Shown piece by piece: positions 25,188-34,229 of a stretch of 64,000 nt of DNA. This stretch comes from JBIOXB01 sp050732395. GTDB lineage: Bacteria; Zhuqueibacterota; Zhuqueibacteria; Zhuqueibacterales; Zhuqueibacteraceae. Location: NCBI GenBank assembly GCA_050732395.1, contig JBOHQX010000274.1, forward strand, positions 1 through 64,000. Direction: 5' to 3'. The translations under genes and the position numbers were made by a program. Position 1 is the stretch's first letter; each line of letters opens with the position of its first letter. The notes under the pieces are model-generated. The model saw nothing but the letters and a program-made list of their open reading frames with translations. It ran no database searches and had not been told where the DNA came from.

Positions 25188-26487
25188 AAACACGGGACCG
25201 CGCAAGCCCCCGGTGCTGATTCTGGGCGGCACGGAAAACGCCCTTTCTTTAACCCGCAGCCTGGGGCGGCGCGGAATAGATGTTTATGCCGCCGTGCCGG
25301 CGCATGAATCCGTGCGCTTCTCCCGCTATTGCACGCGCAGCTTTCCGCTTGCCGCAAGCGTGCCGGCAAAAGAGCAGTGGTGCACCCTTTTGTTCGGCCC
25401 CACCGCCCAGCGCCTTTCAGGCAGCTTGATCTTTCCGTGCAGCGATGAAGCCGTCGAGTTTGTGGCGCAAAATCGCCATGAGCTGCAATGTGATTACGTG
25501 CTCGACGACGCCACGCCGGAAATTCAATTGGCCATGCTGGACAAGAAAAACACGCTGCAGCTCGCCAGGTCCGCAGGCGTGGCCGTGCCTAATTTTTGGG
25601 AGATCGAACACCTGCGCGAGCTCGAGAATATTTTGCCGGAGATCTTGTTTCCCGTCGTGGTCAAGCCCATCCATTCGCACCTTTTTCAAAAAATCTTTCC
25701 GGGCAGGCGTTACCTCTTCGCCAACAACGCCGTAGAGTTGCGCAAACAATTGCGTCAGGCTCTCACGGCAAAGCTAAAGATCATGATATCGGAATTCATC
25801 CCCGGCCCGGACGCTTTATTGTCCAGCTACTACACCTACATGGATGCCGGCGGCAAGCCGCTCTTTCACTTCACCAAAAAAATCATTCGGCGTTTTTTAA
25901 AAAATCAAGGCCTGGCCTGTTATCATCAAACCGAATGGAGCGAAGAGGTGATGCAAGCGGGATTGAAATTCTTTGAAGGCATCCATTATCGCGGTTTCGG
26001 CAACGTGGAATTCAAACGTGACGTGCGCGACGGAAAGCTCAAGATCATCGAGTGCAACCCGCGTCTGACGGCAGCACAGGAATTGCTGGCGCGCTCCGGC
26101 ATGGACGTCGCGCTGCTCATGTACAATCACATGGCCGGATTTGCCCTTCCCAACATGAACGGTTACCAACAAGGCCTGCGTTTATGGTTTCCGGTACGCG
26201 ACTTCCGCTCCTATCTCGAGCTCAGAAGAATGCGCGAGCTGTCGTTCTTCGGCTGGATCAAAAGCGTTTGCCACAAAAACACTTTGCCGTTTTTCAAGTG
26301 GTCGGATCCTTTGCCTTCCCTCTTCCGGCTGGTGCGTTTGGCCGTTCAGCTTCTGATAGGAGCCTCGAGAATTCACCGTTCACCATTCACCGTTAACCAT
26401 TCGCCATTCACCGTTGGCGAATATGGAAGAAGAACGATGAATTGTGAATTGTCAATTGTCAATGGCGAATTGAAAGAGCAACAATGA
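25174..26487 (+). CDS. ATP-grasp carboxylate-amine ligase (PylC/CarB-like), repeat-encoded tail
   Basis: A 437-residue protein, different in subtype from the preceding ATP-grasp. A Rossmann-like N-domain (PPVLILGGTENALSLTRSLG) is followed by the ATP-grasp core: DKKNTLQLARSAGVAVPNFW near 125, FPVVVKPIHS near 163, ISEFIPGPDALLSSYYTYMD near 206, and the metal site GFGNVEFKRD...KIIECNPRL near 272-296. Residues from about 400 to the end are encoded by inverted 7-nt repeat arrays (26371-26472), so the C-terminus is probably not functional. The stop codon overlaps the next start (ATGA). Confidence 0.85.
   Translation: MAKIENTGPRKPPVLILGGTENALSLTRSLGRRGIDVYAAVPAHESVRFSRYCTRSFPLAASVPAKEQWCTLLFGPTAQRLSGSLIFPCSDEAVEFVAQNRHELQCDYVLDDATPEIQLAMLDKKNTLQLARSAGVAVPNFWEIEHLRELENILPEILFPVVVKPIHSHLFQKIFPGRRYLFANNAVELRKQLRQALTAKLKIMISEFIPGPDALLSSYYTYMDAGGKPLFHFTKKIIRRFLKNQGLACYHQTEWSEEVMQAGLKFFEGIHYRGFGNVEFKRDVRDGKLKIIECNPRLTAAQELLARSGMDVALLMYNHMAGFALPNMNGYQQGLRLWFPVRDFRSYLELRRMRELSFFGWIKSVCHKNTLPFFKWSDPLPSLFRLVRLAVQLLIGASRIHRSPFTVNHSPFTVGEYGRRTMNCELSIVNGELKEQQ
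26371..26472. repeat. Inverted pair of 7-nt arrays inside the 3' end of a coding region
   Basis: The left arm 26371-26422 has units such as ATTCACC, GTTCACC, ATTCGCC; the right arm 26440-26472 has GAATTGT, CAATTGT, CAATGGC. The right arm read on the other strand gives the same type of sequence (TTCGCCATTGACAATT...), so the two arms can fold together. They lie in frame in the ATP-grasp gene and encode its last ~35 residues. Confidence 0.75.
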
Positions 26488-27533
26488 ATCAAATCCGAAT
26501 CAAAGAAGCCGTCCTAACGCCCTTTGTCCAAACCTTACTCTGCAAAGCCGGTGTCCACCCGGCGGAGGCGGCTTGTATGGCTCCGGTGTTTGTGTGGATG
26601 GATTTGATCGGACGCCGTCTGCACGGAATAAGCCGGCTGCCAGCGCTCATCAAGCGTCTTAAGCTGGGTTTGATCAATTCGCCCTGTGATCCCGAGATGA
26701 CGTGCCCAACCAGGACGTTAGCGATCATTGACGGCAAAAATGGTTTTGGACAATACCTCGGTCACCTCGCCATGTCCGAAGCGATCAGCATGGCGCGGCA
26801 GCACGGCGTCGGCGTGGTGGGTGTGCGCGGCAGCAATCATTTCGGGGCCGGCGCATATTACGTTCATCTCGCGGCGAATCACCAGCAAATCGGCATCGCG
26901 ATGAGCAATTCCGTTCCCAAGGTAGCGCCGTTTGGTGGCGTGCAGCCCGTGCTTGGAACAAACCCGTTTGCATTTGGTGCGCCGGCGTTTAAGGGCCGCC
27001 CAATTCTCGCCGATTTCTCGACGAGCGCCATACCCGGCTCCAAAGTTCTGGAAGCGATCGCGGAAGAGCGAAGTCTGCCGGAAGGGCTGGTGGTTGACGC
27101 ACAGGGAAAGAGCATCGTCGATCCAAATCATATCGGCAATGGCGCCCTCCTGCCCTTTGGCGGCCCCAAGGGATTTTGTGTGGGATTGATGGTGGAGATC
27201 CTCAGCGGCGTTTTGACCGGCGCGGGCGTTTCGCACGGCGTGGCCTCGATGTATGAAGATTTCTCCCGGCCGGCCAACAGCGGCCATTTTTTTGTCGCCC
27301 TTGACCTCGCACAGTTCATGCCTTTGCCGCTGTATTATGAACGCATTGCACAACTTCTCGCTTTGATCAAGGCCGCCGGCAAAGCGGGTGAGGCCGAAGG
27401 CGTGCTCATTCCCGGCGAAACGCGTTGGCGTATTTTTTCCGAACAGAAGGTCAAGGGTGTGCTCATTGATCAGAAAACCGCCGCTGGCCTGACGATACTG
27501 GCGCAGCAGTACAGGGTGGCGGTGCCGTGGTAA
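26484..27533 (+). CDS. Ldh2/YiaK-family NAD(P)-dependent oxidoreductase
   Basis: A 349-residue protein of the malate/L-lactate/ureidoglycolate dehydrogenase type 2 family, with close to usual length. Family marks: the N-terminal helical domain (GVHPAEAACMAPVFVWMDLIGRRLHGISRL), RGSNHFGAGAYYV near 114 (substrate/cofactor His), SNSVPKVAPFGGVQPVLGTNPFAF near 139, and DFSTSAIPGSK. It reduces 2-oxo acids, imines or the like with NAD(P)H. It overlaps the ATP-grasp gene by 4 bp, so it belongs to the RraA/ATP-grasp cassette; a role in making a 2-hydroxy acid to be ligated onto a glycan is inferred, not shown. Confidence 0.87.
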   Translation: MNQIRIKEAVLTPFVQTLLCKAGVHPAEAACMAPVFVWMDLIGRRLHGISRLPALIKRLKLGLINSPCDPEMTCPTRTLAIIDGKNGFGQYLGHLAMSEAISMARQHGVGVVGVRGSNHFGAGAYYVHLAANHQQIGIAMSNSVPKVAPFGGVQPVLGTNPFAFGAPAFKGRPILADFSTSAIPGSKVLEAIAEERSLPEGLVVDAQGKSIVDPNHIGNGALLPFGGPKGFCVGLMVEILSGVLTGAGVSHGVASMYEDFSRPANSGHFFVALDLAQFMPLPLYYERIAQLLALIKAAGKAGEAEGVLIPGETRWRIFSEQKVKGVLIDQKTAAGLTILAQQYRVAVPW

Positions 27534-27549
27534 GGCAGAATCTGAATCC

Positions 27550-28800
27550 ATGAAAACGATGCCCTTGAGCTCAATACCACAACTCCACGCAAAGGTCGAA
27601 CCGACTTCCGTTACGAGTAATCACAAGAACGGTCTAGTGGATGTCCGCAGGTGCCACCAGGCAAAAAAGGTCCGCATCAAAATCCTGTTTATGATCGATC
27701 ACCTCCACGGCTTCGGTGGAACGGAGAAGCATCTGTATCACCTGGTGCAGCATTTGGATCAAGAGAAATTTTCCTGTTATCTCATGGTGATGGACGGCGC
27801 TCCTGCGGTGTTGCGTCTTTATCAAGAAAAAGGCTGCCGCGTTCTGCCCTATGCTCTCGAAAGGATCTATGGCCGGCAGGCCCTGCGGCTCGCCCGGGAG
27901 TTGATGCGCTTCCTCAAAGAAGAGCGCATCGACGTCGTACAAACTTTTCACTTCGGCTCGGACACTTTAGGCGCGATGGTATCCCGGCTGGCAGGTGCGC
28001 CCATTCTCATTTCAAGCCGCCGGGATTTGGGCTCTTATCGCACGGGATGCCTGAAGCTGATCGACCGGATGATTTATCCCCTCTTCCATCATTATATATC
28101 GGTCTGCGGCGCGGTTTCCACCACTTTGATTGCAGACGGTATTCCACGCGACAGGATCACGGAGATTCCGAACGGCGTCGATTTGTCGGACTGGCCGGCG
28201 CCGGCCGAGTACTCGAGTGCCGCGATTCGGCAAAGATTGAATTTGGACCGCGAGGCCTTTGTGATCGGCAATCTCTCGCACTTCAGACCGGAGAAAGGCC
28301 ACGCCACTTTTTTTGCTGCGATCCGCAGAGTGTCTGCACACATTCCCAATCTGAAGGTCCTGGCGCTCGGGTCGGGCAAAGAACGGATTGAGCCCTTGAT
28401 TCAGCAAGATTCCATACTTAAAAAAATCGTTGTCGTTGACAAAGTCGCCGACGCTCGGGAGTACCTGCCGGCTTTCGACCTTGCGTGCCTGACGCCGACG
28501 ATGAATGAAGGCTTTTCCAACGCCCTCATCGAAGAGATGGCTGCGGGGATACCGGTCATTGCCACCGACGTCGGCGGCAATCGTGAGGCGGTGGTCGAGG
28601 GTGAGACGGGCTTCATTGTGAAACCGGGAGACGACGAGGCTATCACCGCAAGAATTATCGAGCTCTATCATAACCCGGAACTCCGCCGAACGATGGGAGC
28701 AAAAGCACGCAAGCGCGTCGAAGAACAGTTCAGTTTGGAAAAAATGCTGGCCCGTATGGAGAATTTATATCGGAGCCTGCTCGAAAGGAGAAAATTGTGA
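27550..28800 (+). CDS. Glycosyltransferase family 4, 1
   Basis: A 416-residue GT-B fold enzyme with a roughly 45-residue N-terminal extension before the first Rossmann strand (KILFMIDHLHGFGGTEKHLY). The C-terminal donor-binding domain shows IPNGVDLSDWPAP near 210, IGNLSHFRPEKGH near 240 and the E(x)7E motif in TPTMNEGFSNALIEEMAAG near 316-335. It transfers a sugar from an activated donor to a lipid-linked glycan on the cytoplasmic side. The stop codon overlaps the GTG start of the next gene. Confidence 0.92.
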   Translation: MKTMPLSSIPQLHAKVEPTSVTSNHKNGLVDVRRCHQAKKVRIKILFMIDHLHGFGGTEKHLYHLVQHLDQEKFSCYLMVMDGAPAVLRLYQEKGCRVLPYALERIYGRQALRLARELMRFLKEERIDVVQTFHFGSDTLGAMVSRLAGAPILISSRRDLGSYRTGCLKLIDRMIYPLFHHYISVCGAVSTTLIADGIPRDRITEIPNGVDLSDWPAPAEYSSAAIRQRLNLDREAFVIGNLSHFRPEKGHATFFAAIRRVSAHIPNLKVLALGSGKERIEPLIQQDSILKKIVVVDKVADAREYLPAFDLACLTPTMNEGFSNALIEEMAAGIPVIATDVGGNREAVVEGETGFIVKPGDDEAITARIIELYHNPELRRTMGAKARKRVEEQFSLEKMLARMENLYRSLLERRKL

Positions 28801-30290
28801 ACACAAAAGAATGGTTGCGCCAACTGGTCATGTTTGGCGTTTTGATGGCCGCTTCACGAGGAAGCGCCGGCTCGTATTACGTTGCAATGAACGGATCGGA
28901 TACGAATCCAGGAACGCAGCAAGCACCGTGGCGAACGATCGTCTACGCCATGGAGAAGACGGCTTCCGGAGACACGGTATTCGTGAGAAGCGGAAGCTAT
29001 CCGGAAGGCGAGCTGTTTATCAATGCCGAAGACGGCCAGGGAGGTGCGCCTGGTAAAATGTGGACCCTGAAGGGCTATCGTAACGAGCGGCCGGCGCTGA
29101 ACATCAACGTCAAAGTTTATGCAGGTTACGTGCGTATCCAGGGGTTTCGTTTCGAGGGCGGGGGCGTATTTGTGCGCTTCGATCATCCCGGGCATTGCGA
29201 AATTCTCAACAATCACTTTGTAGGGGAATTCGGTTACGGTGCCGTCGAGGCCGGGGGCGACTCGAATCTCATCGCAGGCAATTACATTGAAATTGACAGT
29301 GCGGTGACCAGCACCCTCGATCACGGCATCTACATTCATGGAGGCATCGGCTCGATCATTCGCAACAACGTCGTGAAGAACTCGTCCGGATATGGTATTC
29401 ATCTCTATGATGAACGTGGCTATGATTTGCAGGACATCATCGTAGAGAACAATCAGGTTTATGGCTCACGGCTGCGGTCGGGAATCATCGTGGCGCTGGG
29501 TGGCAACAGCCGGGCGCGCAACATCACCATTCGCAACAACGTTGTGGTCCACAACGAGGTCGATGGCATTGCGGTGCGTGATGCCGCCCAGAACGTGAAA
29601 ATCTACAACAACACCATTTACGGCGTGGGGCAAAACGGCATCTATTTCAAGTATGACGTCGATAACGTGATCGTGCGCAACAACATTATTCATCTCGGCG
29701 CGGGCCGGGAGCACATTTACAACAACAATAATGCGCCGGGCATCATCGTCGATCACAATCTTTACTGGCCGGCACCTTTGAAAATCACCGACGTGGTTGC
29801 TGCCAACCCGCTGATCGCGAATCCTCTTTTTGTCAACGAAACGCAATTCAACTTCAAGCTCAAATCCAACAGCCCGGCGATTGATGCCGGCGTCGACGTG
29901 GGCCTGCCCTATTCGGGCAATTTGCCGGATATCGGCGCGGAAGAATTCGACGGATCCACGGCAGGTGTCGGCTCTTCCGAAGCGGGATCGCCTCAGAGCT
30001 TTGTGCTTCATCAAAACTTTCCGAATCCGTTCAATCCTGAGACGACGATCACGTATCATCTTCCTGTTGCCGCCGCGGTTACGCTGGCCATTTATGATCT
30101 CCAGGGCCGTGAAGTGCGCCGCCTCGTCGACGTTACCCAGGCATCCGGCGAACATCAAGCGCGGTGGGACGGCAAGAATCAGATGGGCGAAACAGTTGCG
30201 GGCGGCGTATATATCTGCCGACTAACAGCAAGAAAGACGGGTAGCGAAAATGTGCTCAAGGAATCCACGCGCATGCTGTTGCTGCGGTAG
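28797..30290 (+). CDS. Secreted right-handed beta-helix protein with T9SS/FlgD-like C-terminal domain
   Basis: A 497-residue protein with a GTG start overlapping the previous stop. A signal peptide ends near residue 26 (SRGSAGSYYVAMNGSD). Residues about 30-370 are parallel beta-helix coils (HGIYIHGGIGSIIRNNVVKN; NITIRNNVVVHNEVDGIAVR; NVIVRNNIIHLG), the fold of polysaccharide lyases, epimerases and DUF1565/NosD proteins. The last ~85 residues (QNFPNPFNPETTITYHLP...GREVRRLVDVTQASGEHQARWDG...AGGVYICRL) match the type A sorting/FlgD-like tail of FCB bacteria. It may modify or cleave the exopolysaccharide outside the cell. No catalytic residues can be assigned from the sequence alone. Confidence 0.87.
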   Translation: MNTKEWLRQLVMFGVLMAASRGSAGSYYVAMNGSDTNPGTQQAPWRTIVYAMEKTASGDTVFVRSGSYPEGELFINAEDGQGGAPGKMWTLKGYRNERPALNINVKVYAGYVRIQGFRFEGGGVFVRFDHPGHCEILNNHFVGEFGYGAVEAGGDSNLIAGNYIEIDSAVTSTLDHGIYIHGGIGSIIRNNVVKNSSGYGIHLYDERGYDLQDIIVENNQVYGSRLRSGIIVALGGNSRARNITIRNNVVVHNEVDGIAVRDAAQNVKIYNNTIYGVGQNGIYFKYDVDNVIVRNNIIHLGAGREHIYNNNNAPGIIVDHNLYWPAPLKITDVVAANPLIANPLFVNETQFNFKLKSNSPAIDAGVDVGLPYSGNLPDIGAEEFDGSTAGVGSSEAGSPQSFVLHQNFPNPFNPETTITYHLPVAAAVTLAIYDLQGREVRRLVDVTQASGEHQARWDGKNQMGETVAGGVYICRLTARKTGSENVLKESTRMLLLR

Positions 30291-30356
30291 AGCCGTCGTG
30301 AGGATCGATGTCACAATGGCTCGAATTTATTTGGACAAGTCGAAGAGGAGGCGCGC

Positions 30357-31754
30357 ATGAAGCAAAAGCCGAACATCATTTTGATTTCCATCGATACGTT
30401 GCGGGCCGGCCACGTGTCCTGCTATGGCTACCCGCGTCGGACCACGCCCAATCTCGACCGTATTGCGCGCGAAGGCACGCGCTATTTGCATGCTTATTCC
30501 ACGGCCGTGTGGACGCCGCCCGCCCATGCTTCGATGCTCACCGGATTGTATCCCTCGCAGCACGGCGTCGTGCATCAGAACAAGCTGGCCGAAGGTGTGC
30601 CTACCCTTGCGGAATTGTTGCGGCAAAACGGCTATCAGACCGCCGGTTTTGTAAACAATAGCCAGGTCGGCGAGCTGGTGGGTTTACACAAGGGCCACGA
30701 GGATTTTTACGAAATCTGGCGCGGGTTCGGCCGCAGCCAATTGGCCAGACGCGCATGGAACAAGGCCAAAGAGCTGTTGCGCTATACTGACCATGGTGCC
30801 GCGGCAACTAATGCGATGATCAAAAACTGGCTCGCACACAAGAAAAAAACCGGCCAGCCGTTTTATCTTTTCGTACACTACATCGACGTGCACAATCCGC
30901 TCCGGGCGCCGCGGCGCTTTGCCGGCAAATTCTTTGAGACGGCATTGAAAAAACGGGTCGATACCAACAAAATCCGGCGGATCGCCGACAATCCACTGAT
31001 TTGCTATACCGACGATTTGCAGCTCAACGAAGCTGAACAAGAAGCACTCACGGCGATTTACGACGAGGAAATCTGCTATCTCGACCACCGCCTCGGCCAA
31101 CTTTTGGACTGGCTCAAACGGCATGATTATCTCGACGGCACGCTGTTGCTGCTCACGGCCGATCATGGCGAGCACCTGGGCGAGCATGGGCAATATTCCC
31201 ATGTCGCCAGCGTATACGAGCCGGTCGTTCACATTCCGATGATTTTGCGCTATCCCGGCGTCCTGCCGGAGAATTCCGAAGTTGAAAAACTCATGCAACT
31301 GACGGACGTCCTTCCCATCGTTTTGAGTGCAGCCGGCGTCGAATATCCCGGCGAAGCCATTTTAACGGGAAGCGACTTGTTTTGGTATCATTGTTTTGAA
31401 AAAGAAAGGGCCTTCGTCGTCGCTGAATGGGAGGGCAGGATACCTTATTTCATTCAAAACCGGCTGCGGAACACCGGCACGCATGTTGATTTGGCATGGA
31501 TGCGCGAGCCGCTATTGATGATACGCGACCGGCGTCACAAGCTGATCAAGGGCAGTCATTCGTTGCGGCTTTATGATTTGCGGCACGACGGCGGCGAAAA
31601 CCGGGATATTTCGGAACAAGCCGGCGGGATCGTGCAACGCTTGCTGGCACAACTGGAACAGTGGCAGGTTGAAAATTCCATGCAACTAAAGGCGGAGGAA
31701 TATGAGTATGATGCCGAGATCAAGAAACACTTGACGGCACTGGGGTATTTATGA
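30357..31754 (+). CDS. Sulfatase-fold hydrolase/transferase with Thr at the nucleophile position
   Basis: A 465-residue alkaline-phosphatase-superfamily enzyme; GAAGAGGAGG precedes the ATG. N-terminal metal site KPNIILISIDTLRAGHVSCYG, and metal ligands DHGEHLGEHGQYSH near 270. The sulfatase signature C/S-x-P-x-R is replaced by T53-P-P-A-H57 followed by ASMLTG, so the formylglycine-forming Cys/Ser and the Arg are both absent. A Thr nucleophile is used by lipoteichoic acid synthases and phosphoethanolamine transferases, suggesting transfer or removal of a phospho-group rather than sulfate hydrolysis. There is no signal peptide or TM helix, so it appears cytoplasmic. Its stop codon overlaps the flippase start. 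Confidence 0.85.
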   Translation: MKQKPNIILISIDTLRAGHVSCYGYPRRTTPNLDRIAREGTRYLHAYSTAVWTPPAHASMLTGLYPSQHGVVHQNKLAEGVPTLAELLRQNGYQTAGFVNNSQVGELVGLHKGHEDFYEIWRGFGRSQLARRAWNKAKELLRYTDHGAAATNAMIKNWLAHKKKTGQPFYLFVHYIDVHNPLRAPRRFAGKFFETALKKRVDTNKIRRIADNPLICYTDDLQLNEAEQEALTAIYDEEICYLDHRLGQLLDWLKRHDYLDGTLLLLTADHGEHLGEHGQYSHVASVYEPVVHIPMILRYPGVLPENSEVEKLMQLTDVLPIVLSAAGVEYPGEAILTGSDLFWYHCFEKERAFVVAEWEGRIPYFIQNRLRNTGTHVDLAWMREPLLMIRDRRHKLIKGSHSLRLYDLRHDGGENRDISEQAGGIVQRLLAQLEQWQVENSMQLKAEEYEYDAEIKKHLTALGYL

Positions 31755-33316
31755 GTGCAGGAACGCAATACAACATTCCTATTTCCATGACGTCAAAAAG
31801 CAGCATCCTCAGAAACATCATTTCCAATTGGGGCGGCTTTGCGGTCAACATTGTGATCGCGATGGCGCTCTCCCCTTTCATTGTTCGTACATTGGGAGAG
31901 ACAGTTTACGGCATTTGGGTCTTGATCGGCTCGTTGACGGGATACTTGAGCATTCTCGATCTCGGCGTGCGCACCTCATTGGTGAAGTATATTTCAGAAT
32001 ATCATGCGAAAAGGGATTTTCAAGCTCTGAACGAGGTTTTCAACACCAGCCTGTTGGCCTTTCTCGTCATCGGCGCCTTGACAATCGCGGTTGCGCTGGT
32101 TTTGCCCTCGCTGTTTGCTTTGCTCGTGGCAGAGCCGCCCCTGGCTCCGGAGGCCATCCGCCGCACGATTTACATTGTCGGCGTCAACATTGCCTTGGCT
32201 TTTCCGCTCGGGCTTTACGGCGGGCTGCTTTCGGGATTTCAGCGCTACGACATCTCCAGCGCCATTGAAATCTTCATTGCGATTGTCAAAGCCGTGGCCA
32301 CGGTGTTGCTTCTGAAAACGGGCGGCGGTTTGGTGGCCTTGGCGGCGATTTCACTCCTGGCCACAATCTTTGCTTCAACCCTCAGGATGGTTGCAGCGCA
32401 CCGCCTTTGCCCCGCGCTGGCATTGCGCATGCGCATGGCCAGTCGCGCGTCGTTGAAAAAGATCTCAAATTACAGCGTCTTCAGTTTTCTGGTCATCATC
32501 GCCGGGCGGATCATTTTTTACACCGATACCATCGTCATCACGACGTTCATGGGGGTGGCGGCCGTGGCATATTTTGCCGTGGCCGCAAACCTGATTGAGT
32601 ACCTGCGCAAGCTGGTGAAATCCATGACCACGGTGTTCGTGCCGGCCATCAGCTCCTATAAAGCCACCGGCCAAACTGAAAAACTGCGGCAACTGCTCTT
32701 TCATGGCACCAAATACACGCTGCTCATCACGTTGTGGGTGGGCATGATCATGACTGCCTACAGCCGGGAATTTTTCGTGCTTTGGATGGGCCCGGAATTC
32801 GGGGAGCGCTCGGCTCCGGTGCTCGTCATTCTGTTGCTGCCGCAAATTCTTGCCCTCGGCATGTACAATTTTGGCTCGGCTCTTTACGGCCTCGCCCGGC
32901 ATCGCGCGCTCGCCTTCGCGAGCATGATCGAAGCCGCGGCGAATCTGCTGCTCAGCATTGTTTTGGTCAAGAAACTCGGACTCGCGGGCGTGGCGCTCGG
33001 CACGGCCATTCCGCAATTCATCAACTACGTCATCTGGTTGCCGGCCTACGCTTGCCGGATCCTGGAAATTTCCTGTTTCGAATACCTGCGCCGGTCCGTT
33101 CTTCCGACTTTATGGGCGGCGATTCCGCTGTGCGCATCGATCGTGCTCATGAAATCGTTTTTGCCGGCCTCCTCCTGGCTCGGTCTGGCCGCGAGCACCG
33201 CGGCTTGCAGCACCATCTATTACGCTTGCATTTGGGTCTTTTTGTTGCGGCGAGATCTGCATCTTTTTGCGAAGCCGCAACCGCTTGGCAATTTGCACCG
33301 GCGTGCAATGTCTTAG
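31751..33316 (+). CDS. Oligosaccharide flippase (Wzx/PST family)
   Basis: A 521-residue MOP-superfamily membrane protein with about 12-14 TM helices. The N-terminal block NWGGFAVNIVIAMALSPFIVRTLGE with YGIWVLIGSLTGYLSILDLGV is typical of polysaccharide flippases. It would move the undecaprenyl-linked repeat unit across the inner membrane. It overlaps the sulfatase-like gene by 4 bp. Together with the O-antigen ligase-like protein (35501) and the Wza/Wzc pair it completes a Wzx/Wzy-type pathway. Confidence 0.92.
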   Translation: MSAGTQYNIPISMTSKSSILRNIISNWGGFAVNIVIAMALSPFIVRTLGETVYGIWVLIGSLTGYLSILDLGVRTSLVKYISEYHAKRDFQALNEVFNTSLLAFLVIGALTIAVALVLPSLFALLVAEPPLAPEAIRRTIYIVGVNIALAFPLGLYGGLLSGFQRYDISSAIEIFIAIVKAVATVLLLKTGGGLVALAAISLLATIFASTLRMVAAHRLCPALALRMRMASRASLKKISNYSVFSFLVIIAGRIIFYTDTIVITTFMGVAAVAYFAVAANLIEYLRKLVKSMTTVFVPAISSYKATGQTEKLRQLLFHGTKYTLLITLWVGMIMTAYSREFFVLWMGPEFGERSAPVLVILLLPQILALGMYNFGSALYGLARHRALAFASMIEAAANLLLSIVLVKKLGLAGVALGTAIPQFINYVIWLPAYACRILEISCFEYLRRSVLPTLWAAIPLCASIVLMKSFLPASSWLGLAASTAACSTIYYACIWVFLLRRDLHLFAKPQPLGNLHRRAMS

Positions 33317-33336
33317 CATTGGGCACTGAGAATGAC

Positions 33337-34215
33337 ATGAAAAAATCACGCCCTACAATTTCGGCCTATGTCATCACCATCGGGGAGCCCACGCTCGCGG
33401 ACTGCCTCCGTCATCTCAAAAAGCAAACGCTGCCTCTCGACTTCATCGACGTCGTAGCCAATATGCCCGGTTACGCAAATGCGCGCAATGAGGTGCATCG
33501 CCGCGTCGATACCGATTATTTCTTGCCCGTGGACGCCGACATGCTGTTGCATCCGCGTTGCGTCGAAATTCTGTTTTCCAAAATCGTGCACCGCCCCGAG
33601 ATTTTTGACGTCGTGGGCCGCTTGCACGACCCGTTGCTGGGATCGATCATGGGCATTCATCTGTTGCGCACGGACGCGGTCAAACACGTTGCCTATGAAG
33701 ATTCGATTGTCGGCGACGCGATATTCATGGACGGCATGTCGCAGCAATACCACAAGGTCGTGCTCGAGCGGGTCGTGGGTCTGCATCGCCCGGACTATTG
33801 CCAGCTCGTGCAGCTCTATCATAAATTCACGCGAGAAGGCGAAAAAATTCGCACAAAAGAAAACGCCGGGCGCTTTCGTATGGATTTCAAGAATTTGCTG
33901 CAAGCGTACCGGCGCGGCAACCACTCGGCCGCGATCGCGCTCATCTTCTTGTGCCACGGGCTTTTCACCAACGGTGAGAGCAGCTACAATTATCTCGAAT
34001 ATGACAACGCACGGGCACAAACGGCCGCGCAACTCGTTGCAGAAGTGCTCAAGCTTTCGCCCAGCAGCGAAGACACGTGGAAAGAGAGAATGTTTCACCG
34101 GCACTACTATTACCTCTACTTGTGGCGTGATTTGATCAATAAAGTGCAACGGCGGCTGAGCGCCTATCCCAAAACCCCGAAATGTCATCCCACAGGGATC
34201 GTTGACGCCATCTAA
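33337..34215 (+). CDS. Glycosyltransferase, GT-A fold (GT2-like)
   Basis: A 292-residue product. The ATG at 33337 is chosen because the family N-terminus begins there (ISAYVITIGEPTLADCLRHLKKQ); the same frame is open further upstream but overlaps the flippase gene out of frame. The Asp motif FLPVDADMLLH near residue 65 is a GT-A type DxD-like donor site. The C-terminal half is unusual and has no recognised domain. It probably adds a sugar to the lipid-linked unit. Confidence 0.75.
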   Translation: MKKSRPTISAYVITIGEPTLADCLRHLKKQTLPLDFIDVVANMPGYANARNEVHRRVDTDYFLPVDADMLLHPRCVEILFSKIVHRPEIFDVVGRLHDPLLGSIMGIHLLRTDAVKHVAYEDSIVGDAIFMDGMSQQYHKVVLERVVGLHRPDYCQLVQLYHKFTREGEKIRTKENAGRFRMDFKNLLQAYRRGNHSAAIALIFLCHGLFTNGESSYNYLEYDNARAQTAAQLVAEVLKLSPSSEDTWKERMFHRHYYYLYLWRDLINKVQRRLSAYPKTPKCHPTGIVDAI

Positions 34216-34229
34216 ATCTGGATCAATTC

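Noticed and set aside
32734..33336. Upstream extension of the GT-A glycosyltransferase frame
   Set aside because: This part overlaps the flippase gene out of frame and reads as nonsense; the family N-terminus begins at 33337.
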